Notes: a model not told the origin generated them from the sequence alone. A stretch of 64,000 bases of DNA from Streptococcus himalayensis (GCF_001708305.1 NZ_CP016953.1:475001-539000); one strand, 5' to 3'. Positions 10,714 to 21,452 are shown, counted from the stretch's first letter. A program made the numbers and translations.

Positions 10714-10927
10714 TTTTTCTTTCTCCTTATGTGTAAAATGCTAGCGCCTTTAGGCTGGGTAAGGCCTCAACCTAAAAACTCGCCTATACTAAATGATTGA
10801 CAGCAAGCCGCAAAGATTTCTCTATGCGACTTCGTCCTGTGTTTATATAATGAAGTGCGCAAGTTTCAACTAGAAATAGATTATCTTTCTCTGTCACTCC
10901 CGCAAAAACAAGAATTTTATTCTTGCC
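10714..10927. other. long rpmD-rplO spacer
   Basis: A 214-nt gap inside the spc operon, where neighbours are mostly 10-25 nt apart. It contains short self-complementary stretches (for example GCCTTTAGGC and CAAGAATTTTATTCTTG, 10908-10924). I see no reading frame with a ribosome-binding site. Confidence 0.5.
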
Positions 10928-11110
10928 TTATTTTACTTCTTCTACTGTTACTAAGTGAGATACTGCTGTGATCATACCACGGATAGCAGCGTTATCTTCT
11001 TTAATAACTGAGCTGTTCAATTTGCCAAGTCCAAGTGCTACAACAGTTTTACGTTGTGACGGAATGCGTCCGATTGGAGACTTAGTCAAAGTAATTTTAA
11101 TTTGAGCCAT
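10928..11110 (-). CDS. rpmD: 50S ribosomal protein L30
   Basis: 60 residues starting [15 protein letters not shown]. An upstream in-frame start would add 18 residues overlapping rpsE, but the ATG at 11110 has a good Shine-Dalgarno (AAAGGGG) and gives the family's normal length. Confidence 0.96.
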   Translation of the reverse strand: MAQIKITLTKSPIGRIPSQRKTVVALGLGKLNSSVIKEDNAAIRGMITAVSHLVTVEEVK

Positions 11111-11123
11111 GTTATCCCCTTTC

Positions 11124-11618
11124 TTAAGCCAAGTCAGAAACTGAAATACCACGAAGGGCAGCAACTTCTTCAGCGCGTTTCAATTGTTTCAATCCTTCAA
11201 CAGTTGCACGAACAATGTTGATTGGAGTGTTAGAACCAAGTGATTTAGAAGTGATATCAGCCACACCTGCCAACTCGATAACGGCACGAACCGCACCACC
11301 TGCAGCAACTCCAGCCCCTTCTACAGCTGGTTTCAACAATACACGAGCTCCACCAAATTCAGATGTTACTTCGTGAGGAATTGTTGTTCCAACCATTGGT
11401 ACTTCAATCAAGTTTTTCTTCGCATCTTCTACTGCTTTACGGATAGCTTCTGGTACTTCTTGAGCTTTACCAGTACCAAAACCTACACGACCGTTGCGAT
11501 CTCCTACAACTACAAGAGCTGCAAAGCGAAGACGACGTCCACCTTTAACAACTTTTGTAACGCGGTTAATCGCAACTACGCGTTCTTCAAGTTCAACTGC
11601 ATTGTCTTTAAATGCCAT
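11124..11618 (-). CDS. rpsE: 30S ribosomal protein S5
   Basis: 164 residues, [20 protein letters not shown], double-stranded-RNA-binding N-terminal domain with [17 protein letters not shown], then the S5 C-terminal domain. Contributes to decoding accuracy. 13 nt before rpmD. Confidence 0.98.
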   Translation of the reverse strand: MAFKDNAVELEERVVAINRVTKVVKGGRRLRFAALVVVGDRNGRVGFGTGKAQEVPEAIRKAVEDAKKNLIEVPMVGTTIPHEVTSEFGGARVLLKPAVEGAGVAAGGAVRAVIELAGVADITSKSLGSNTPINIVRATVEGLKQLKRAEEVAALRGISVSDLA

Positions 11619-11636
11619 TTTTTAGTGTCCTCCCTA

Positions 11637-11993
11637 TTAGAATTTCAATCCGTTTTCACGAGCTGCATCAGCCAAAGCTTTTACACGTCCGTGATATAGA
11701 TATCCACCGCGGTCGAACACCACTTCAGTAATACCTTTAGCAACTGCACGTTCAGCAACTAGTTTACCAACAACAACGGCTTGTTCAGTTTTAGTTCCTT
11801 TTGAAACTTCTTTGTCAAGAGTTGAAGCGCTTGCGAGCGTTACACCCGCTACGTCATCAATTACTTGAGCGTAGATGCCTGTATTAGAACGGAATACGTT
11901 CAAACGTGGGCGATCAGCAGTTCCAGAGAGTTTTCCGCGTACACGTTTGTGGCGTTTTTGGCGGATTTTATTTTTATCTGGTTTCGAAATCAC
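11637..11993 (-). CDS. rplR: 50S ribosomal protein L18
   Basis: 118 residues beginning (M)[20 protein letters not shown] chose the GTG at 11993 because AGAGGTG lies 6 nt upstream, whereas the earlier in-frame GTG at 12002 falls inside that ribosome-binding site. Binds 5S rRNA. Confidence 0.95.
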   Translation of the reverse strand: MISKPDKNKIRQKRHKRVRGKLSGTADRPRLNVFRSNTGIYAQVIDDVAGVTLASASTLDKEVSKGTKTEQAVVVGKLVAERAVAKGITEVVFDRGGYLYHGRVKALADAARENGLKF

Positions 11994-12079
11994 AATTTTC
12001 ACCTCTTAATTTTTTTCGTGTGCTTTATGCACAGGTTAAATAGTACTGACGGAAGATTGAAACAATCAATCCATCAACC

Positions 12080-12616
12080 TTATTTACCTGTTTTACCTTC
12101 TTTACGACGAACGAATTCACCAACGTAGCGGATCCCTTTACCTTTATATGGTTCTGGAGCACGTAAGCTACGAACGTAAGCAGCTGTTTGTCCAACTACT
12201 TCTTTTGAAATTCCACTAACTACAATTGTAGTTGGGTTTGGAAGTTCAAATGTAATACCTGCAGGAGCTTCTACTTCATCTGGATGAGATTTACCAACAG
12301 CCAAGACAAGTTTTGTTCCTTGAAGTTGTGCACGGTATCCAACCCCACGCATTTCAAGTTCTTTTTTGAAGCCTTCTGATACACCAACAACCATGTTGTT
12401 CAAAAGGGCACGACTTGTTCCGTGGATTGTTTTCATTTCTTTTGAATCGTTTGGACGGTGAAGAGTTACTTCAGTACCTTCCACACGGATTTCAATATCT
12501 TGTGAGAACTCACGAGTAAGTTCCCCTTTAGGTCCTTTTACAGTTACCACACCGTTGTTTTGCGAAAGCTCAACACCAGCTGGCAATGTAATCACTTTAT
12601 TACCAATACGTGACAT
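12080..12616 (-). CDS. rplF: 50S ribosomal protein L6
   Basis: 178 residues with two related L6 domains, [16 protein letters not shown] at the start and [19 protein letters not shown] near the end. Located near the factor-binding site of the large subunit. Preceded by a 252-nt spacer after rpsH. Confidence 0.98.
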   Translation of the reverse strand: MSRIGNKVITLPAGVELSQNNGVVTVKGPKGELTREFSQDIEIRVEGTEVTLHRPNDSKEMKTIHGTSRALLNNMVVGVSEGFKKELEMRGVGYRAQLQGTKLVLAVGKSHPDEVEAPAGITFELPNPTTIVVSGISKEVVGQTAAYVRSLRAPEPYKGKGIRYVGEFVRRKEGKTGK

Positions 12617-12868
12617 ATTTTTTCTTTCTCCTGTTAGATTATCAAGCCAATAAGGCTCGTTTTCACGGGAGCTTATGATACTAAGGACGTAAAGAGCAAA
12701 GCGAAATTAGGAAATCGACGATTGTTCGATGAACAAGAGAAGATTTATCTGCTTCGCACGGCTCTTAGTCCCTGTTTTCATCCGTAATATTCGGATGGAA
12801 AGTATCCTAAGCTAAGTTTCTATTTGATAAATGATTTGAACTCGGACTAAAATCCTCGTATCATTCTA
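12617..12868. other. long rpsH-rplF spacer
   Basis: A 252-nt gap within the spc operon. It contains complementary segments (AAGAGC near 12688 with GCTCTT near 12763; a CATCCGTAATATTCGGATG hairpin at 12780-12798) and GGACTAAAATCCT at 12845-12857, a motif repeated in the rpsN-rpsH gap. No reading frame with a ribosome-binding site is apparent. Confidence 0.5.
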
Positions 12869-13267
12869 TTACCAAACGTAGGCGATTACCTCACCACCAA
12901 CATTCTTTTGACGAGCTTCTTTATCAGTCAACAAGCCTTCAGAAGTTGAAAGGATGGCAATTCCAAGTCCGTTTAAAACTTTTGGAAGATCTTCACGTTT
13001 TTTGTAAATACGAAGACCTGGTTTTGAAACACGTTTCAAGTTTGTGATAACTTTTTCACCATTTGGTCCGTATTTCAAGAATACACGAATAACACCTTGT
13101 TTGTCATCTTCGATGTACTCAACGTTTTTTACAAAACCTTCACGTTTAAGAATTTCAGCAATTCCTTTTTTGATGTTTGATGCAGGCACTTCAAGCACTT
13201 CATGTTTTGCTTGGTTGGCATTACGAATACGTGTCAAAAAGTCTGCAATTGGGTCAGTCATAACCAT
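12869..13267 (-). CDS. rpsH: 30S ribosomal protein S8
   Basis: 132 residues, [19 protein letters not shown] at the start and the S8 signature [15 protein letters not shown] [12 protein letters not shown] (about 98-109). Primary 16S-binding protein and, in E. coli, the spc operon repressor. Flanked by long spacers on both sides. Confidence 0.98.
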   Translation of the reverse strand: MVMTDPIADFLTRIRNANQAKHEVLEVPASNIKKGIAEILKREGFVKNVEYIEDDKQGVIRVFLKYGPNGEKVITNLKRVSKPGLRIYKKREDLPKVLNGLGIAILSTSEGLLTDKEARQKNVGGEVIAYVW

Positions 13268-13566
13268 TTTAAATTTCTCCTCTTACTAGTAGTTTGAAGT
13301 CTTCACTTGCTAGTTAATTTAGGATACAAAGAGCTCACAACCATTGAAAAATAGGACAATTAGTGTAGGAACAGTGCTCCTAGACAACTACCTTTTCAGA
13401 AAAGGTCATAGCTCGTGTTCAAATCAGCTAGTGTGATAATGTTGTATCTTATTTGAGCACGGACTAAAATCCTAGTGAAAAAGACAGTCCGCCTTGAGTT
13501 CTTAAAAAACTCTACGTCAGACTCCTATTTTCATACGGATTTTTTAATGTCCGTTGCATCATGTTA
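13268..13566. other. long rpsN-rpsH spacer
   Basis: A 299-nt gap inside the operon. It holds GGACTAAAATCCT (13462-13474), also present in the rpsH-rplF gap, and several short complementary arms such as ACCTTTTCAGAAAAGGT (13391-13407). No gene seen. Confidence 0.5.
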
Positions 13567-13752
13567 TTACCAAGAAGCTTTGGTAACGCCTGGGATTTGT
13601 CCTTTGTATGCTAATTCACGGAAGCAAACACGGCACAATTTGAACTTGCGGTATACTGAGTGTGGACGTCCACATTTTTCGCAACGAGTGTAAGCTTGCG
13701 TAGAGAACTTCGCTGGGCGTTTGTTCTTAGCAATCATTGATTTTTTAGCCAT
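13567..13752 (-). CDS. rpsN: 30S ribosomal protein S14 (zinc type)
   Basis: 61 residues. [21 protein letters not shown] supplies two CxxC pairs, so this is the short zinc-binding S14 type Z. Starts [16 protein letters not shown]. 17 nt after rplE. Confidence 0.97.
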
Positions 13753-13769
13753 TAGATTTACCTCCTATA

Positions 13770-14312
13770 TTATTTTGCAAAAGGCATTCCAAGGCCTGTA
13801 AGCAATTCGCGTGACTCTTCGTCAGTGTTAGCAGTTGTTACGATAACGATATCAAGACCACGAGTCTTATCAACATCGTCAAAGTTGATTTCTGGGAAGA
13901 TCAATTGTTCTTTCACACCAAGTGTGTAGTTTCCACGTCCGTCAAATGATTTTGTTGGCACACCATGGAAGTCACGAACACGTGGAAGTGATACAGTAAC
14001 CAATTTATCCAAGAATTCATACATACGTTCGCCACGAAGGGTTACTTTTGCACCGATTGCAACACCCTCACGAAGACGGAAGCCGGCGATAGATTTTTTA
14101 GCTTTCGTGATAAGTGGTTTTTGTCCTGAGATAAGTGCAAGCTCTTCAGCTGCTTTTTCAAGATTTTTAGCGTTTGATACAGCGTCTCCGACACCCATGT
14201 TCAAAACGATCTTATCTACTTTTGGCACTGCCATAACGGATGAATAGTTAAATTTCTCTGTCAAAGCAGGAACTACTTCATTAAGATATTTTTCTTTTAA
14301 ACGATTAGCCAT
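13770..14312 (-). CDS. rplE: 50S ribosomal protein L5
   Basis: 180 residues, [20 protein letters not shown], with [17 protein letters not shown] (about 29-45). Binds 5S rRNA and contacts P-site tRNA. 23 nt after rplX. Confidence 0.98.
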   Translation of the reverse strand: MANRLKEKYLNEVVPALTEKFNYSSVMAVPKVDKIVLNMGVGDAVSNAKNLEKAAEELALISGQKPLITKAKKSIAGFRLREGVAIGAKVTLRGERMYEFLDKLVTVSLPRVRDFHGVPTKSFDGRGNYTLGVKEQLIFPEINFDDVDKTRGLDIVIVTTANTDEESRELLTGLGMPFAK

Positions 14313-14335
14313 GTTACTTCTCCTTTCCTTCGTGA

Positions 14336-14641
14336 TTAATCAAGCACTTCGCCTGATTTTTTATTGTAACGAACTTTTTTGCCATCTACAAATTTGTAGC
14401 CAACACGTCCTGCAACACCATTTTTGTCAAGAACTTGTACGTTTGACACATGGATTGGTGCTTCTTTTTCAACGATAGCACCTTGAGGGTATTCGTTATT
14501 TGGTTTTTGGTGTTTTTTAACGATGTTTACACCTTCAACAACAACTTTGTTTACTTTTGGAAGAGCTGTAAGGACTTTAGCTTCAACGCCTTTGTCTTTA
14601 CCAGCGATTACGCGAACTTTATCGCCTGATTTTACAAACAT
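14336..14641 (-). CDS. rplX: 50S ribosomal protein L24
   Basis: 101 residues, KOW motif near the start ([20 protein letters not shown]) and [15 protein letters not shown] after it. Early assembly protein. Separated from rplN by 78 nt that hold two hairpins. Confidence 0.97.
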   Translation of the reverse strand: MFVKSGDKVRVIAGKDKGVEAKVLTALPKVNKVVVEGVNIVKKHQKPNNEYPQGAIVEKEAPIHVSNVQVLDKNGVAGRVGYKFVDGKKVRYNKKSGEVLD

Positions 14642-14664
14642 TGGTTTCTCCTTTTATTTCTTAC

Positions 14665-14700
14665 GCCCACAAGGGCACCCTGAAAGAAATCCTTTCAGGG
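14665..14700 (-). other. paired hairpins between rplN and rplX
   Basis: On the reverse strand CCCTGAAAG / CTTTCAGGG (14678-14700, 9 bp, 5-nt loop) is followed by GCCC-TTGT-GGGC (14665-14676). There is no T-run, so it is not a classical terminator. It could be an RNA-processing or r-protein control site; that is inference. Confidence 0.5.
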
Positions 14701-14719
14701 GACTGCGTTTGTTTTTTGA

Positions 14720-15088
14720 TTAAAGTACTTCTGGGGCAAGTGACACAATCTTCATGAATCCACCCTCACGCAATTCACGTGCAACTGGACCAAAGATACG
14801 TGTTCCGCGAGGTGTTTTATCTTCACGGATAATAACCGCAGCATTTTCGTCAAACTTGATGTAAGAACCATCAGCACGACGAGCACCTGATTTAGTACGT
14901 ACGATAACTGCTTTTACAACGTCACCTTTTTTAACCGCACCACCAGGAGTTGCTTGTTTTACAGATGCTACGATGACATCACCAATACTTGCGAATTTAC
15001 GTTTTGAACCACCAAGAACTTTGATTGTCAAAATTTCGCGAGCACCGCTGTTGTCAGCAACTTTCAAACGAGTTTCTGTTTGAATCAT
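14720..15088 (-). CDS. rplN: 50S ribosomal protein L14
   Basis: 122 residues, [20 protein letters not shown], and the C-terminal [16 protein letters not shown] signature of L14. 25 nt after rpsQ. Confidence 0.98.
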   Translation of the reverse strand: MIQTETRLKVADNSGAREILTIKVLGGSKRKFASIGDVIVASVKQATPGGAVKKGDVVKAVIVRTKSGARRADGSYIKFDENAAVIIREDKTPRGTRIFGPVARELREGGFMKIVSLAPEVL

Positions 15089-15113
15089 TTCACTTTTCTC
15101 CTTTCAGGTTTGA

Positions 15114-15374
15114 TTAGATGATGACCGCTTCTTCAACGACTTCTACAAGACGGAAACGTTTTGTAGCTGAAAGCGGACGAGTTTCCATGATACGAACGAT
15201 ATCGCCTTCTTTAGCGACGTTGTTTTCATCATGAGCTTTGTATTTTTTAGAGTAGTTAATACGTTTACCATAGACTGGGTGGTTACGTTTTGTTTCAACT
15301 ACAACTGTGATTGTTTTGTCCATTTTGTCAGAAACGACACGTCCGACAAGAACTTTACGATTATTGCGTTCCAT
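15114..15374 (-). CDS. rpsQ: 30S ribosomal protein S17
   Basis: 86 residues, [20 protein letters not shown], with [20 protein letters not shown], the S17 OB-fold signature. 23 nt after rpmC. Confidence 0.98.
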
Positions 15375-15397
15375 TGAAATTCTCCTTCCCTAGTCTA

Positions 15398-15604
15398 TTA
15401 TTTAACTTCTGATTGAACAGTTTTGATACGAGCGATTTGTTTTTTCACTTCTTTCAAGCGTCCTGTTTGTTCTAATTGACCAGCAGCTGCTTGGAAACGA
15501 AGTTCGAACAATTCTTTTTTCAATTCATTTTCACGCTTCGCGAGCTCTTCTTGAGAAAGTCCACGAAGTTCTTTAACAAATTCTTTTACTTCATTAAGTT
15601 TCAT
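15398..15604 (-). CDS. rpmC: 50S ribosomal protein L29
   Basis: 68 residues, two-helix protein starting [20 protein letters not shown] with [13 protein letters not shown] near the end. Lies at the polypeptide exit tunnel, near where SRP and trigger factor bind. 9 nt after rplP. Confidence 0.97.
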   Translation of the reverse strand: MKLNEVKEFVKELRGLSQEELAKRENELKKELFELRFQAAAGQLEQTGRLKEVKKQIARIKTVQSEVK

Positions 15605-15613
15605 GTCTTCTCC

Positions 15614-16027
15614 TTACTCTGCTTCACGTTTTACGAATTTGCATTTCACTGGTAATTTGTGGCTTGCAAGACGAAGAGCTTCACGTGCGATTTCTTCTGA
15701 AACGCCAGCTACTTCAAACATCACTTTACCACGTTTAACTGGTGCTACCCAACCTTCAGGTGCCCCTTTACCAGATCCCATACGTACCCCGATAGCTTTC
15801 GCTGTGTATGATTTGTGTGGGAAGATTTTAATCCAAACTTTACCACCACGTTTCATGTAACGAGTCATCGCGATACGGGCTGCTTCGATTTGACGGTTTG
15901 TAATCCAGTGGCTAGTTGTAGCTTGAAGACCGTATTCACCGAAATCTACTTGTTTTCCGCCTTTTGCTTCACCGCGCATTTTTCCACGGAATTCACGACG
16001 GTGTTTAACACGTTTAGGTACTAACAT
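15614..16027 (-). CDS. rplP: 50S ribosomal protein L16
   Basis: 137 residues, [20 protein letters not shown], with [17 protein letters not shown] (L16 signature). Helps position A-site tRNA. 3 nt after rpsC. Confidence 0.98.
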   Translation of the reverse strand: MLVPKRVKHRREFRGKMRGEAKGGKQVDFGEYGLQATTSHWITNRQIEAARIAMTRYMKRGGKVWIKIFPHKSYTAKAIGVRMGSGKGAPEGWVAPVKRGKVMFEVAGVSEEIAREALRLASHKLPVKCKFVKREAE

Positions 16028-16030
16028 TGG

Positions 16031-16684
16031 TTATTTACCTCCTTTAGTGTTTTTGCGAGCTGGAAGAACTTCCCCACGGTAAATCCATACTTTAACACCA
16101 AGTTTACCGTAAGTTGTAAGAGCTTCTTCCCAAGCGTAATCAATATCCGCACGAAGTGTGTGAAGTGGAACAGTTCCTTCAGAATATCCTTCTGCACGGG
16201 CGATATCAGCACCGTTCAAACGTCCAGATACTTGAGTTTTGATTCCTTTTGCTCCAGCACGCATAGCACGTTGGATTGCTTGTTTTTGAGCACGACGGAA
16301 AGCGACACGTTGCTCTAATTGACGAGCAATTCCTTCACCAACAAGGTGTGCATCCAAATCAGGTTGTTTGATTTCGATGATGTTGATGTGGACTTGTTTT
16401 CCAGTCATTTTGTTTAATTTGACACGAAGAGCATCAACGTTTGATCCACCTTTACCAATAACCATACCTGGTTTTGCAGTGTGAAGTGAAACGATGACTT
16501 TATTAACTGCGCGTTCGATTTCAATAGTTGAAACTGCTGCATCAGCCAATTCTTTTTGAACAAATTTGCGGATTGCAAGATCCTCATGAAGGTAATCCGC
16601 GTATTCTTTTTCAGCATACCATTTGGCATCCCAGTCACGGATGATGCCGACACGCATACCAATTGGATGTACTTTTTGACCCAC
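16031..16684 (-). CDS. rpsC: 30S ribosomal protein S3
   Basis: 217 residues, [22 protein letters not shown] domain with [11 protein letters not shown] (about 79-89) and the C-terminal [25 protein letters not shown] region (named by its ends only). At the mRNA entry tunnel. Confidence 0.98.
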   Translation of the reverse strand: MGQKVHPIGMRVGIIRDWDAKWYAEKEYADYLHEDLAIRKFVQKELADAAVSTIEIERAVNKVIVSLHTAKPGMVIGKGGSNVDALRVKLNKMTGKQVHINIIEIKQPDLDAHLVGEGIARQLEQRVAFRRAQKQAIQRAMRAGAKGIKTQVSGRLNGADIARAEGYSEGTVPLHTLRADIDYAWEEALTTYGKLGVKVWIYRGEVLPARKNTKGGK

Positions 16685-16696
16685 GATTTTACCTCC

Positions 16697-17041
16697 TTAT
16701 TTTTCTGCAACAACCACTGTAATGTGGGCTGTGCGTTTGTTGATTGGTGAAGCTGAACCTTTCGCACGTGGACGGAAACGTTTCAATGTTGGTCCTTCGT
16801 TTGCGTATGCTTCAGATACTACCAAGTTTGCTTTTTCCAAACCAAAGTTATTTTCAGCGTTGGCAATTGCTGAGTTCAATACTTTCTCAATAATGCCTGC
16901 AGCTTTGTTTGGAGTGAATTTCAAGATTGCGATTGCGTCAGCGACGTTTTTACCACGGATATTGTCAAGAACTAGACGAGATTTACGAGGTGAAACGCGC
17001 ACTGTACGGGCCATTGCTTTAGCTGAAGTAATTTCTGCCAT
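16697..17041 (-). CDS. rplV: 50S ribosomal protein L22
   Basis: 114 residues with [17 protein letters not shown] and the extended beta-hairpin [20 protein letters not shown] that lines the exit tunnel, where macrolide resistance changes occur. 14 nt after rpsS. Confidence 0.98.
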   Translation of the reverse strand: MAEITSAKAMARTVRVSPRKSRLVLDNIRGKNVADAIAILKFTPNKAAGIIEKVLNSAIANAENNFGLEKANLVVSEAYANEGPTLKRFRPRAKGSASPINKRTAHITVVVAEK

Positions 17042-17055
17042 GTTTTTCTCCTCTC

Positions 17056-17334
17056 TTATCTACGTGTTTTCTTATCGTCAGCTGCGTGACCTTTGTAAGT
17101 ACGAGTTGGTGCAAATTCACCAAGCTTGTGACCTACCATGTCCTCTTGGATGTAAACAGGTACGTGTTTACGTCCATCATAAACTGCGATTGTGTATCCG
17201 ATAAAACTTGGGAAAATCGTTGAACGACGTGACCAAGTTTTGATTACTTTTTTCTTTTCGTCGTTTGCTTGAGCTTCAACTTTTTTCATCAAATGCTCAT
17301 CGACGAAAGGTCCTTTTTTAAGACTGCGTCCCAT
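17056..17334 (-). CDS. rpsS: 30S ribosomal protein S19
   Basis: 92 residues from [20 protein letters not shown]. An upstream in-frame start would add 11 residues, but the ATG at 17334 gives the family length and has a Shine-Dalgarno (AAAGGAG). Contains [15 protein letters not shown]. Confidence 0.97.
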
Positions 17335-17375
17335 TGTATATGTTTTCTCCTTTAAAATATGTACCACAGCGGCCT

Positions 17376-17393
17376 GCCTTGCAACTGCAAGGC
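17376..17393 (-). other. hairpin between rplB and rpsS
   Basis: GCCTTG / CAAGGC with a 6-nt loop, in a 98-nt gap between rplB and rpsS. No T-run follows, so it is more likely an RNA structural element than a terminator. Confidence 0.4.
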
Positions 17394-17432
17394 TACCGAG
17401 CTGGCGGATATGCTTATGCTACTTGTAACAGA

Positions 17433-18266
17433 TTATTTTTCGTTACGACGACGAACGATAAGCTTGTTAGATTTTGCTTTCTTGTTACGAGTTTTAAGTC
17501 CAAGAGCAGGTTTGCCCCATGGAGTAGATGGTGCCTTACGACCAACTGGTGCTTTACCTTCACCACCACCGTGTGGGTGATCATTCGGGTTCATAACAGA
17601 ACCACGAACAGTTGGGCGAATACCTTTCCAGCGGCTACGTCCCGCTTTACCAAGGTTTACAAGTCCGTGTTGTTCGTTACCGACAACACCAACTGTCGCA
17701 CGACAAGTTCCAAGAATCATACGAACTTCGCCTGATTGCAAACGAACAAGTGTATATTTACCTTCTTGTCCCAATACTTGAGCAGATGCTCCAGCAGCAC
17801 GAACTAATTCTCCACCACGACCTGGTTTCAACTCGATGTTGTGGATAAGAGTACCGACTGGAATATTTGCAAGTGGAAGTGCATTTCCGACTTTGATATC
17901 TGCTTCAGGACCTGAAACGATACGTTGACCGACTTCAAGACCTTTAGGAGCAATGATGTAAGCTTTCACACCGTCAGTATAGTGCACAAGTGCAATATTA
18001 GCTGAACGATTTGGATCGTACTCGATTGTTTTTACGACTGCTTCAACAGCGTCTTTATTCCGTTTGAAGTCAATCAAACGGTAGTGACGTTTATGTCCGC
18101 CACCTTGGTGACGAACGGTGATACGACCGTTGTTGTTACGACCAGCTTTGCTCTTCAATGAAACAAGCAAAGTTTTTTCTGGAGTGCTAGTAGTGATCTC
18201 AGCAAAATCCAAAGAAGTCATATTACGGCGACCATTTGTAGTTGGTTTATAAACTCTGATTCCCAC
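17433..18266 (-). CDS. rplB: 50S ribosomal protein L2
   Basis: 277 residues, [20 protein letters not shown], with [17 protein letters not shown] holding the conserved histidine near the peptidyl transferase centre. 17 nt after rplW. Confidence 0.98.
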   Translation of the reverse strand: MGIRVYKPTTNGRRNMTSLDFAEITTSTPEKTLLVSLKSKAGRNNNGRITVRHQGGGHKRHYRLIDFKRNKDAVEAVVKTIEYDPNRSANIALVHYTDGVKAYIIAPKGLEVGQRIVSGPEADIKVGNALPLANIPVGTLIHNIELKPGRGGELVRAAGASAQVLGQEGKYTLVRLQSGEVRMILGTCRATVGVVGNEQHGLVNLGKAGRSRWKGIRPTVRGSVMNPNDHPHGGGEGKAPVGRKAPSTPWGKPALGLKTRNKKAKSNKLIVRRRNEK

Positions 18267-18283
18267 GATATTTCCTCCTTAGA

Positions 18284-18583
18284 TTATTCTGCATCAGCAG
18301 CTGCAAACAACTCGATTGCTTTTGAATCAGCTGTAAGCGTGATGATTGCTTTTTTCGTTTTAGAAGTAAAACCAGTATAACGTCCAACACGTTTTGCTTT
18401 TGGTTTTACGTTAATAGTGTTCACATTTGCAACTTTTACACCTTCAAATGCTGCTTCAACAGCTTGTTTGATGAGAAGTTTGTGAGCACGAGTGTCTACT
18501 TCAAAGACATATTTGCCTGCTTCAAGCTGAGCCATTGAGCTTTCAGTGATGACAGGCTTTTTGATTACGTCATACAAATTCAT
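18284..18583 (-). CDS. rplW: 50S ribosomal protein L23
   Basis: 99 residues, [20 protein letters not shown], and [20 protein letters not shown]. Docking site for trigger factor and SRP at the tunnel exit. Overlaps rplD by one base. Confidence 0.98.
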   Translation of the reverse strand: MNLYDVIKKPVITESSMAQLEAGKYVFEVDTRAHKLLIKQAVEAAFEGVKVANVNTINVKPKAKRVGRYTGFTSKTKKAIITLTADSKAIELFAAADAE

Positions 18584-19206
18584 TATGCAAGAACCTCCTC
18601 AATTTTAGAGATAGCTGCTTGAGTGACAAGAAGTTTGTCTGCATTTGCAATATCAAGAACGCTTGCAGTTGTAGCAGTTGCAACTTTTACGTTTGGAAGG
18701 TTACGAGCTGAAAGTGCTGCGAATTCATTTCCTTCTTCAAGAATTACAAGAACTTTTGTATCAATGCTAAGTGCTGCAAGAACTTTTGCAAATTCAGCAG
18801 TTTTTGGAGCTGTAAATGAAAGGCTGTCAACCGCTACAAATTTGCTGTCAGCAACTTTTTCTGAATACACAGATTTAAGTGCCAAGCGACGAACCTTTTG
18901 TGGAAGTTTGTAAGCGTATGAACGTGGAGTTGGTCCGAAGACTACGCCACCACCACGCCATTGTGGAGAACGGATAGACCCTTGACGAGCACGTCCAGTT
19001 CCTTTTTGACGCCATGGTTTGCGTCCACCGCCTGATACTGCAGAACGGTTTTTAACAGCGTGAGTTCCTTGACGAAGGCTCGCACGTTGGCTGATGATGA
19101 CATCAAACACAACTGCTTGGTTTGGTTCGATACCAAAAACTGCATCGTTAAGAACTACTTCACCAGCTTGTTTACCAGTTTGGTCAAATAATGTTACGTT
19201 TGCCAT
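18583..19206 (-). CDS. rplD: 50S ribosomal protein L4
   Basis: 207 residues with [20 protein letters not shown], the tunnel-lining loop of L4 (about 56-75). In E. coli L4 represses the S10 operon; whether it does here is unknown. 24 nt after rplC. Confidence 0.98.
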   Translation of the reverse strand: MANVTLFDQTGKQAGEVVLNDAVFGIEPNQAVVFDVIISQRASLRQGTHAVKNRSAVSGGGRKPWRQKGTGRARQGSIRSPQWRGGGVVFGPTPRSYAYKLPQKVRRLALKSVYSEKVADSKFVAVDSLSFTAPKTAEFAKVLAALSIDTKVLVILEEGNEFAALSARNLPNVKVATATTASVLDIANADKLLVTQAAISKIEEVLA

Positions 19207-19230
19207 TGTGACTGATTTCCCCTTTCTTTA

Positions 19231-19857
19231 TTATTTACCAGCTTTAACTGCTGATTTGATGGTGATAAGAGATTTCTTAGCACCTGGTACGTTACCTTTG
19301 ATAAGGATAACGTTTTTCTCTGGAACAACTTGTGCAATTTCAAGATTTTGAATTGTTACACGGTTGCCACCCATACGTCCTGCCAAGTGTTTGTTTTTAA
19401 ACACACGGTTTGGCGCAACTGGCCCCATTGAACCAGGACGACGGTGGTAACGAGAACCGTGAGCCATAGGTCCACGAGATTGTCCGTGGCGTTTGATAAC
19501 ACCTTGGAAACCTTTACCTTTTGAAGTTCCTGTTACATCAACAACATCTCCAGCTGCGAAAGTGTCAACTGTGATTTCTGCACCTACTTCCAAGCCTTCA
19601 ATGTTTTTGAATTCACGAATGAAGCGCTTAGGAGCCGTGTTAGCCTTAGCTACATGTCCTTTAGCAGGTTTGTTGCTCAATACTTCGCGAAGGTCATCAA
19701 AACCAACTTGAACTGCGTTGTATCCGTCTGTTTCAACTGTTTTTACTTGAAGAACAACGTTTGGAGCTGCTTCAACAACAGTTACAGGGATTAATTCGCC
19801 AGCTTCAGTGAAGATTTGAGTCATTCCCACTTTTTTCCCTAAGATTCCTTTTGTCAT
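19231..19857 (-). CDS. rplC: 50S ribosomal protein L3
   Basis: 208 residues, [20 protein letters not shown], with [20 protein letters not shown] signature (about 119-138). Early assembly protein near the peptidyl transferase centre. Separated from rpsJ by an unusually long 174-nt gap. Confidence 0.98.
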   Translation of the reverse strand: MTKGILGKKVGMTQIFTEAGELIPVTVVEAAPNVVLQVKTVETDGYNAVQVGFDDLREVLSNKPAKGHVAKANTAPKRFIREFKNIEGLEVGAEITVDTFAAGDVVDVTGTSKGKGFQGVIKRHGQSRGPMAHGSRYHRRPGSMGPVAPNRVFKNKHLAGRMGGNRVTIQNLEIAQVVPEKNVILIKGNVPGAKKSLITIKSAVKAGK

Positions 19858-20031
19858 GAGAAAATGTTTCCTTTTCTATAAAGTTATTCAAAAAGTTTTT
19901 AACGAGCGTTTTTTATGCTCAAATCAAGATACATAGGACTTGGGCGAACAAGGCAAAACAAGAAAGTTCCTCAGAAGCCCTAAGACTTCAAGGACATATA
20001 GTGTTTTACACCATCCGTAGTCCATGTTCTA

Positions 20032-20340
20032 TTACAATTTAATCTCTACGTTAACGCCACTTGGTAAATCAAGTTTCATAAGAGCATCAACTGTTTTTTG
20101 AGTTGGGTTCACGATGTCGATCAAACGTTTGTGAGTACGCATCTCAAATTGTTCGCGAGAGTCTTTATATTTGTGAGTCGCACGAATGATTGTGTAGAGG
20201 CTACGTTCAGTTGGAAGTGGGATTGGTCCTGCAACTTCTGCACCTGTACGAGTAGCTGTTTCTACGATTTTTGCAGCTGCTGTATCAAGTGTACGATGTT
20301 CGTACGCTTTCAAGCGGATGCGGATTTTTTTGTTTGCCAT
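20032..20340 (-). CDS. rpsJ: 30S ribosomal protein S10
   Basis: 102 residues, [20 protein letters not shown], with [17 protein letters not shown] (about 38-54). First gene of the superoperon. S10 (NusE) also works in antitermination. A 5' leader of about 130 nt precedes it. Confidence 0.98.
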   Translation of the reverse strand: MANKKIRIRLKAYEHRTLDTAAAKIVETATRTGAEVAGPIPLPTERSLYTIIRATHKYKDSREQFEMRTHKRLIDIVNPTQKTVDALMKLDLPSGVNVEIKL

Positions 20341-20478
20341 CTTTTTCTCCTTTTCGTCTATTTAAGATAATAGGCTAGCTCCACAAGAAAACCGACAAGT
20401 GATTGCGTGGCAATGCAACCGAGCGTGTCGCAACCTCTTGTATCAAAGCTACAGCCGTATTTTTCACGGCACCATAGT

Positions 20479-20507
20479 AGAATAACACAAAGAACTAGAG
20501 ATTGCAA
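20479..20507 (-). promoter_or_regulatory. S10 operon promoter
   Basis: TTGCAA (20502-20507) and TATTCT (20479-20484) are 17 bp apart on the reverse strand. The roughly 130-nt untranslated leader to rpsJ contains complementary segments and could hold a control element. No other credible promoter is visible up to rplQ. Confidence 0.7.
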
Positions 20508-20568
20508 GGGTTTTGCTTGTTTTTTTCGAAGAAATTTAATGAAATGGCTTTCTTAGTTGAAAATGCAA

Positions 20569-20626
20569 AAAAAGGCGGACAGAAATCGGAATTTCATAGT
20601 CACCGATTGCTGCCACACCTTTATTT
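20569..20626 (-). terminator. terminator of the uridine-kinase-like gene
   Basis: Long imperfect stem whose reverse-strand arms include AATCGG / CCGATT and AAGG / CCTT, ending in CGCC followed by seven T. It lies a few nucleotides after the stop of the upstream gene and before the rpsJ promoter. Confidence 0.65.
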
Positions 20627-20632
20627 TTACTA

Positions 20633-21226
20633 CTAGAAAGCTCGGTTTCTTTTGATGACAAACTGATTGTCAGATTGACAAATGAGAACATCTGCTTGAG
20701 TTTGGTAAGGTTCGTAGTAAATTCTGTATTGGTTTCGTCGCTCCTTTTCCATTGCTTTGACGAATTCTCGACTGCGATTACGGCGAGAAACATCTCGCTC
20801 CAATCGTCTGGCGAGTGATGTTTCTTCGTCCGTATATAGGTAAATTCTCATATCAAACAAATCTGGTGACAAAAAAGCAACAGACATCCCTTCCACGATG
20901 AGAATTGGCTTTTTTCCTGACAAACGCTTGCTCGGTTGCCAGTCTTTTCCAATCGTCAAAATATTTAAACCAGCTTGCAGAGCTTTTATATCACGCTCTA
21001 AACTGCCCAATTCATGAGCAAGAGACATACAAGCTGTCACTTTCTGATTTGGAAATGCCCGAGGTGCCACTAAATCACGCACCGAACCATCTAGGACATA
21101 GACATTCGTTTCTAACAGATTGGCTCTCTCTTTGCCAATCAAGGCCCAAAGCTCCTGTGCTGGCACGCTTTTCCCTGAACCGCCATGACCATAAATTCCA
21201 AGAGTTTGTAGGTCCCTCTTATCCAT
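20633..21226 (-). CDS. uridine-kinase-like P-loop protein
   Basis: 197 residues with a Walker A motif GHGGSGKS (about 13-20) and a hydrophobic strand PILIVEGMSVAFL (about 106-118) typical of the uridine kinase / phosphoribulokinase group. The downstream RRLERDVSRRNRS is Arg-rich, like the lid of such kinases. It probably phosphorylates a nucleoside or small alcohol. The exact substrate cannot be read from the sequence. Downstream of tgt, with its own terminator before the S10 operon. Confidence 0.65.
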   Translation of the reverse strand: MDKRDLQTLGIYGHGGSGKSVPAQELWALIGKERANLLETNVYVLDGSVRDLVAPRAFPNQKVTACMSLAHELGSLERDIKALQAGLNILTIGKDWQPSKRLSGKKPILIVEGMSVAFLSPDLFDMRIYLYTDEETSLARRLERDVSRRNRSREFVKAMEKERRNQYRIYYEPYQTQADVLICQSDNQFVIKRNRAF

Positions 21227-21376
21227 TTTCTGGTAGAGAACGTTTAGCAGAACGTGGACAAACCCTACTAGAGATAGAAAAATTTTTATTTTTGGAGTTA
21301 ACTACCATATAACAGAAATTCTTAGAAATGCTGATATAGCTGTATTGTTAAGAGTTTTTTTATTTCTCAAGTAAAA

Positions 21377-21424
21377 GAAAAAAGATTGAAGAAAATTGTC
21401 CAAAATGGACTTTTTCTTCAATCT
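21377..21424 (-). terminator. terminator of tgt
   Basis: AGATTGAAGAAAA / TTTTCTTCAATCT with an inner GTCC / GGAC stem, followed by TTTTTT on the reverse strand, 29 nt after the tgt stop. Confidence 0.8.
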
Positions 21425-21452
21425 GAGTTTAGAAAGACTTCTTTTTCCATGA

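Noticed and set aside
20536..20793. An 85-codon reading frame near the rpsJ promoter
   Set aside because: It overlaps the kinase gene in another frame and passes through its terminator.
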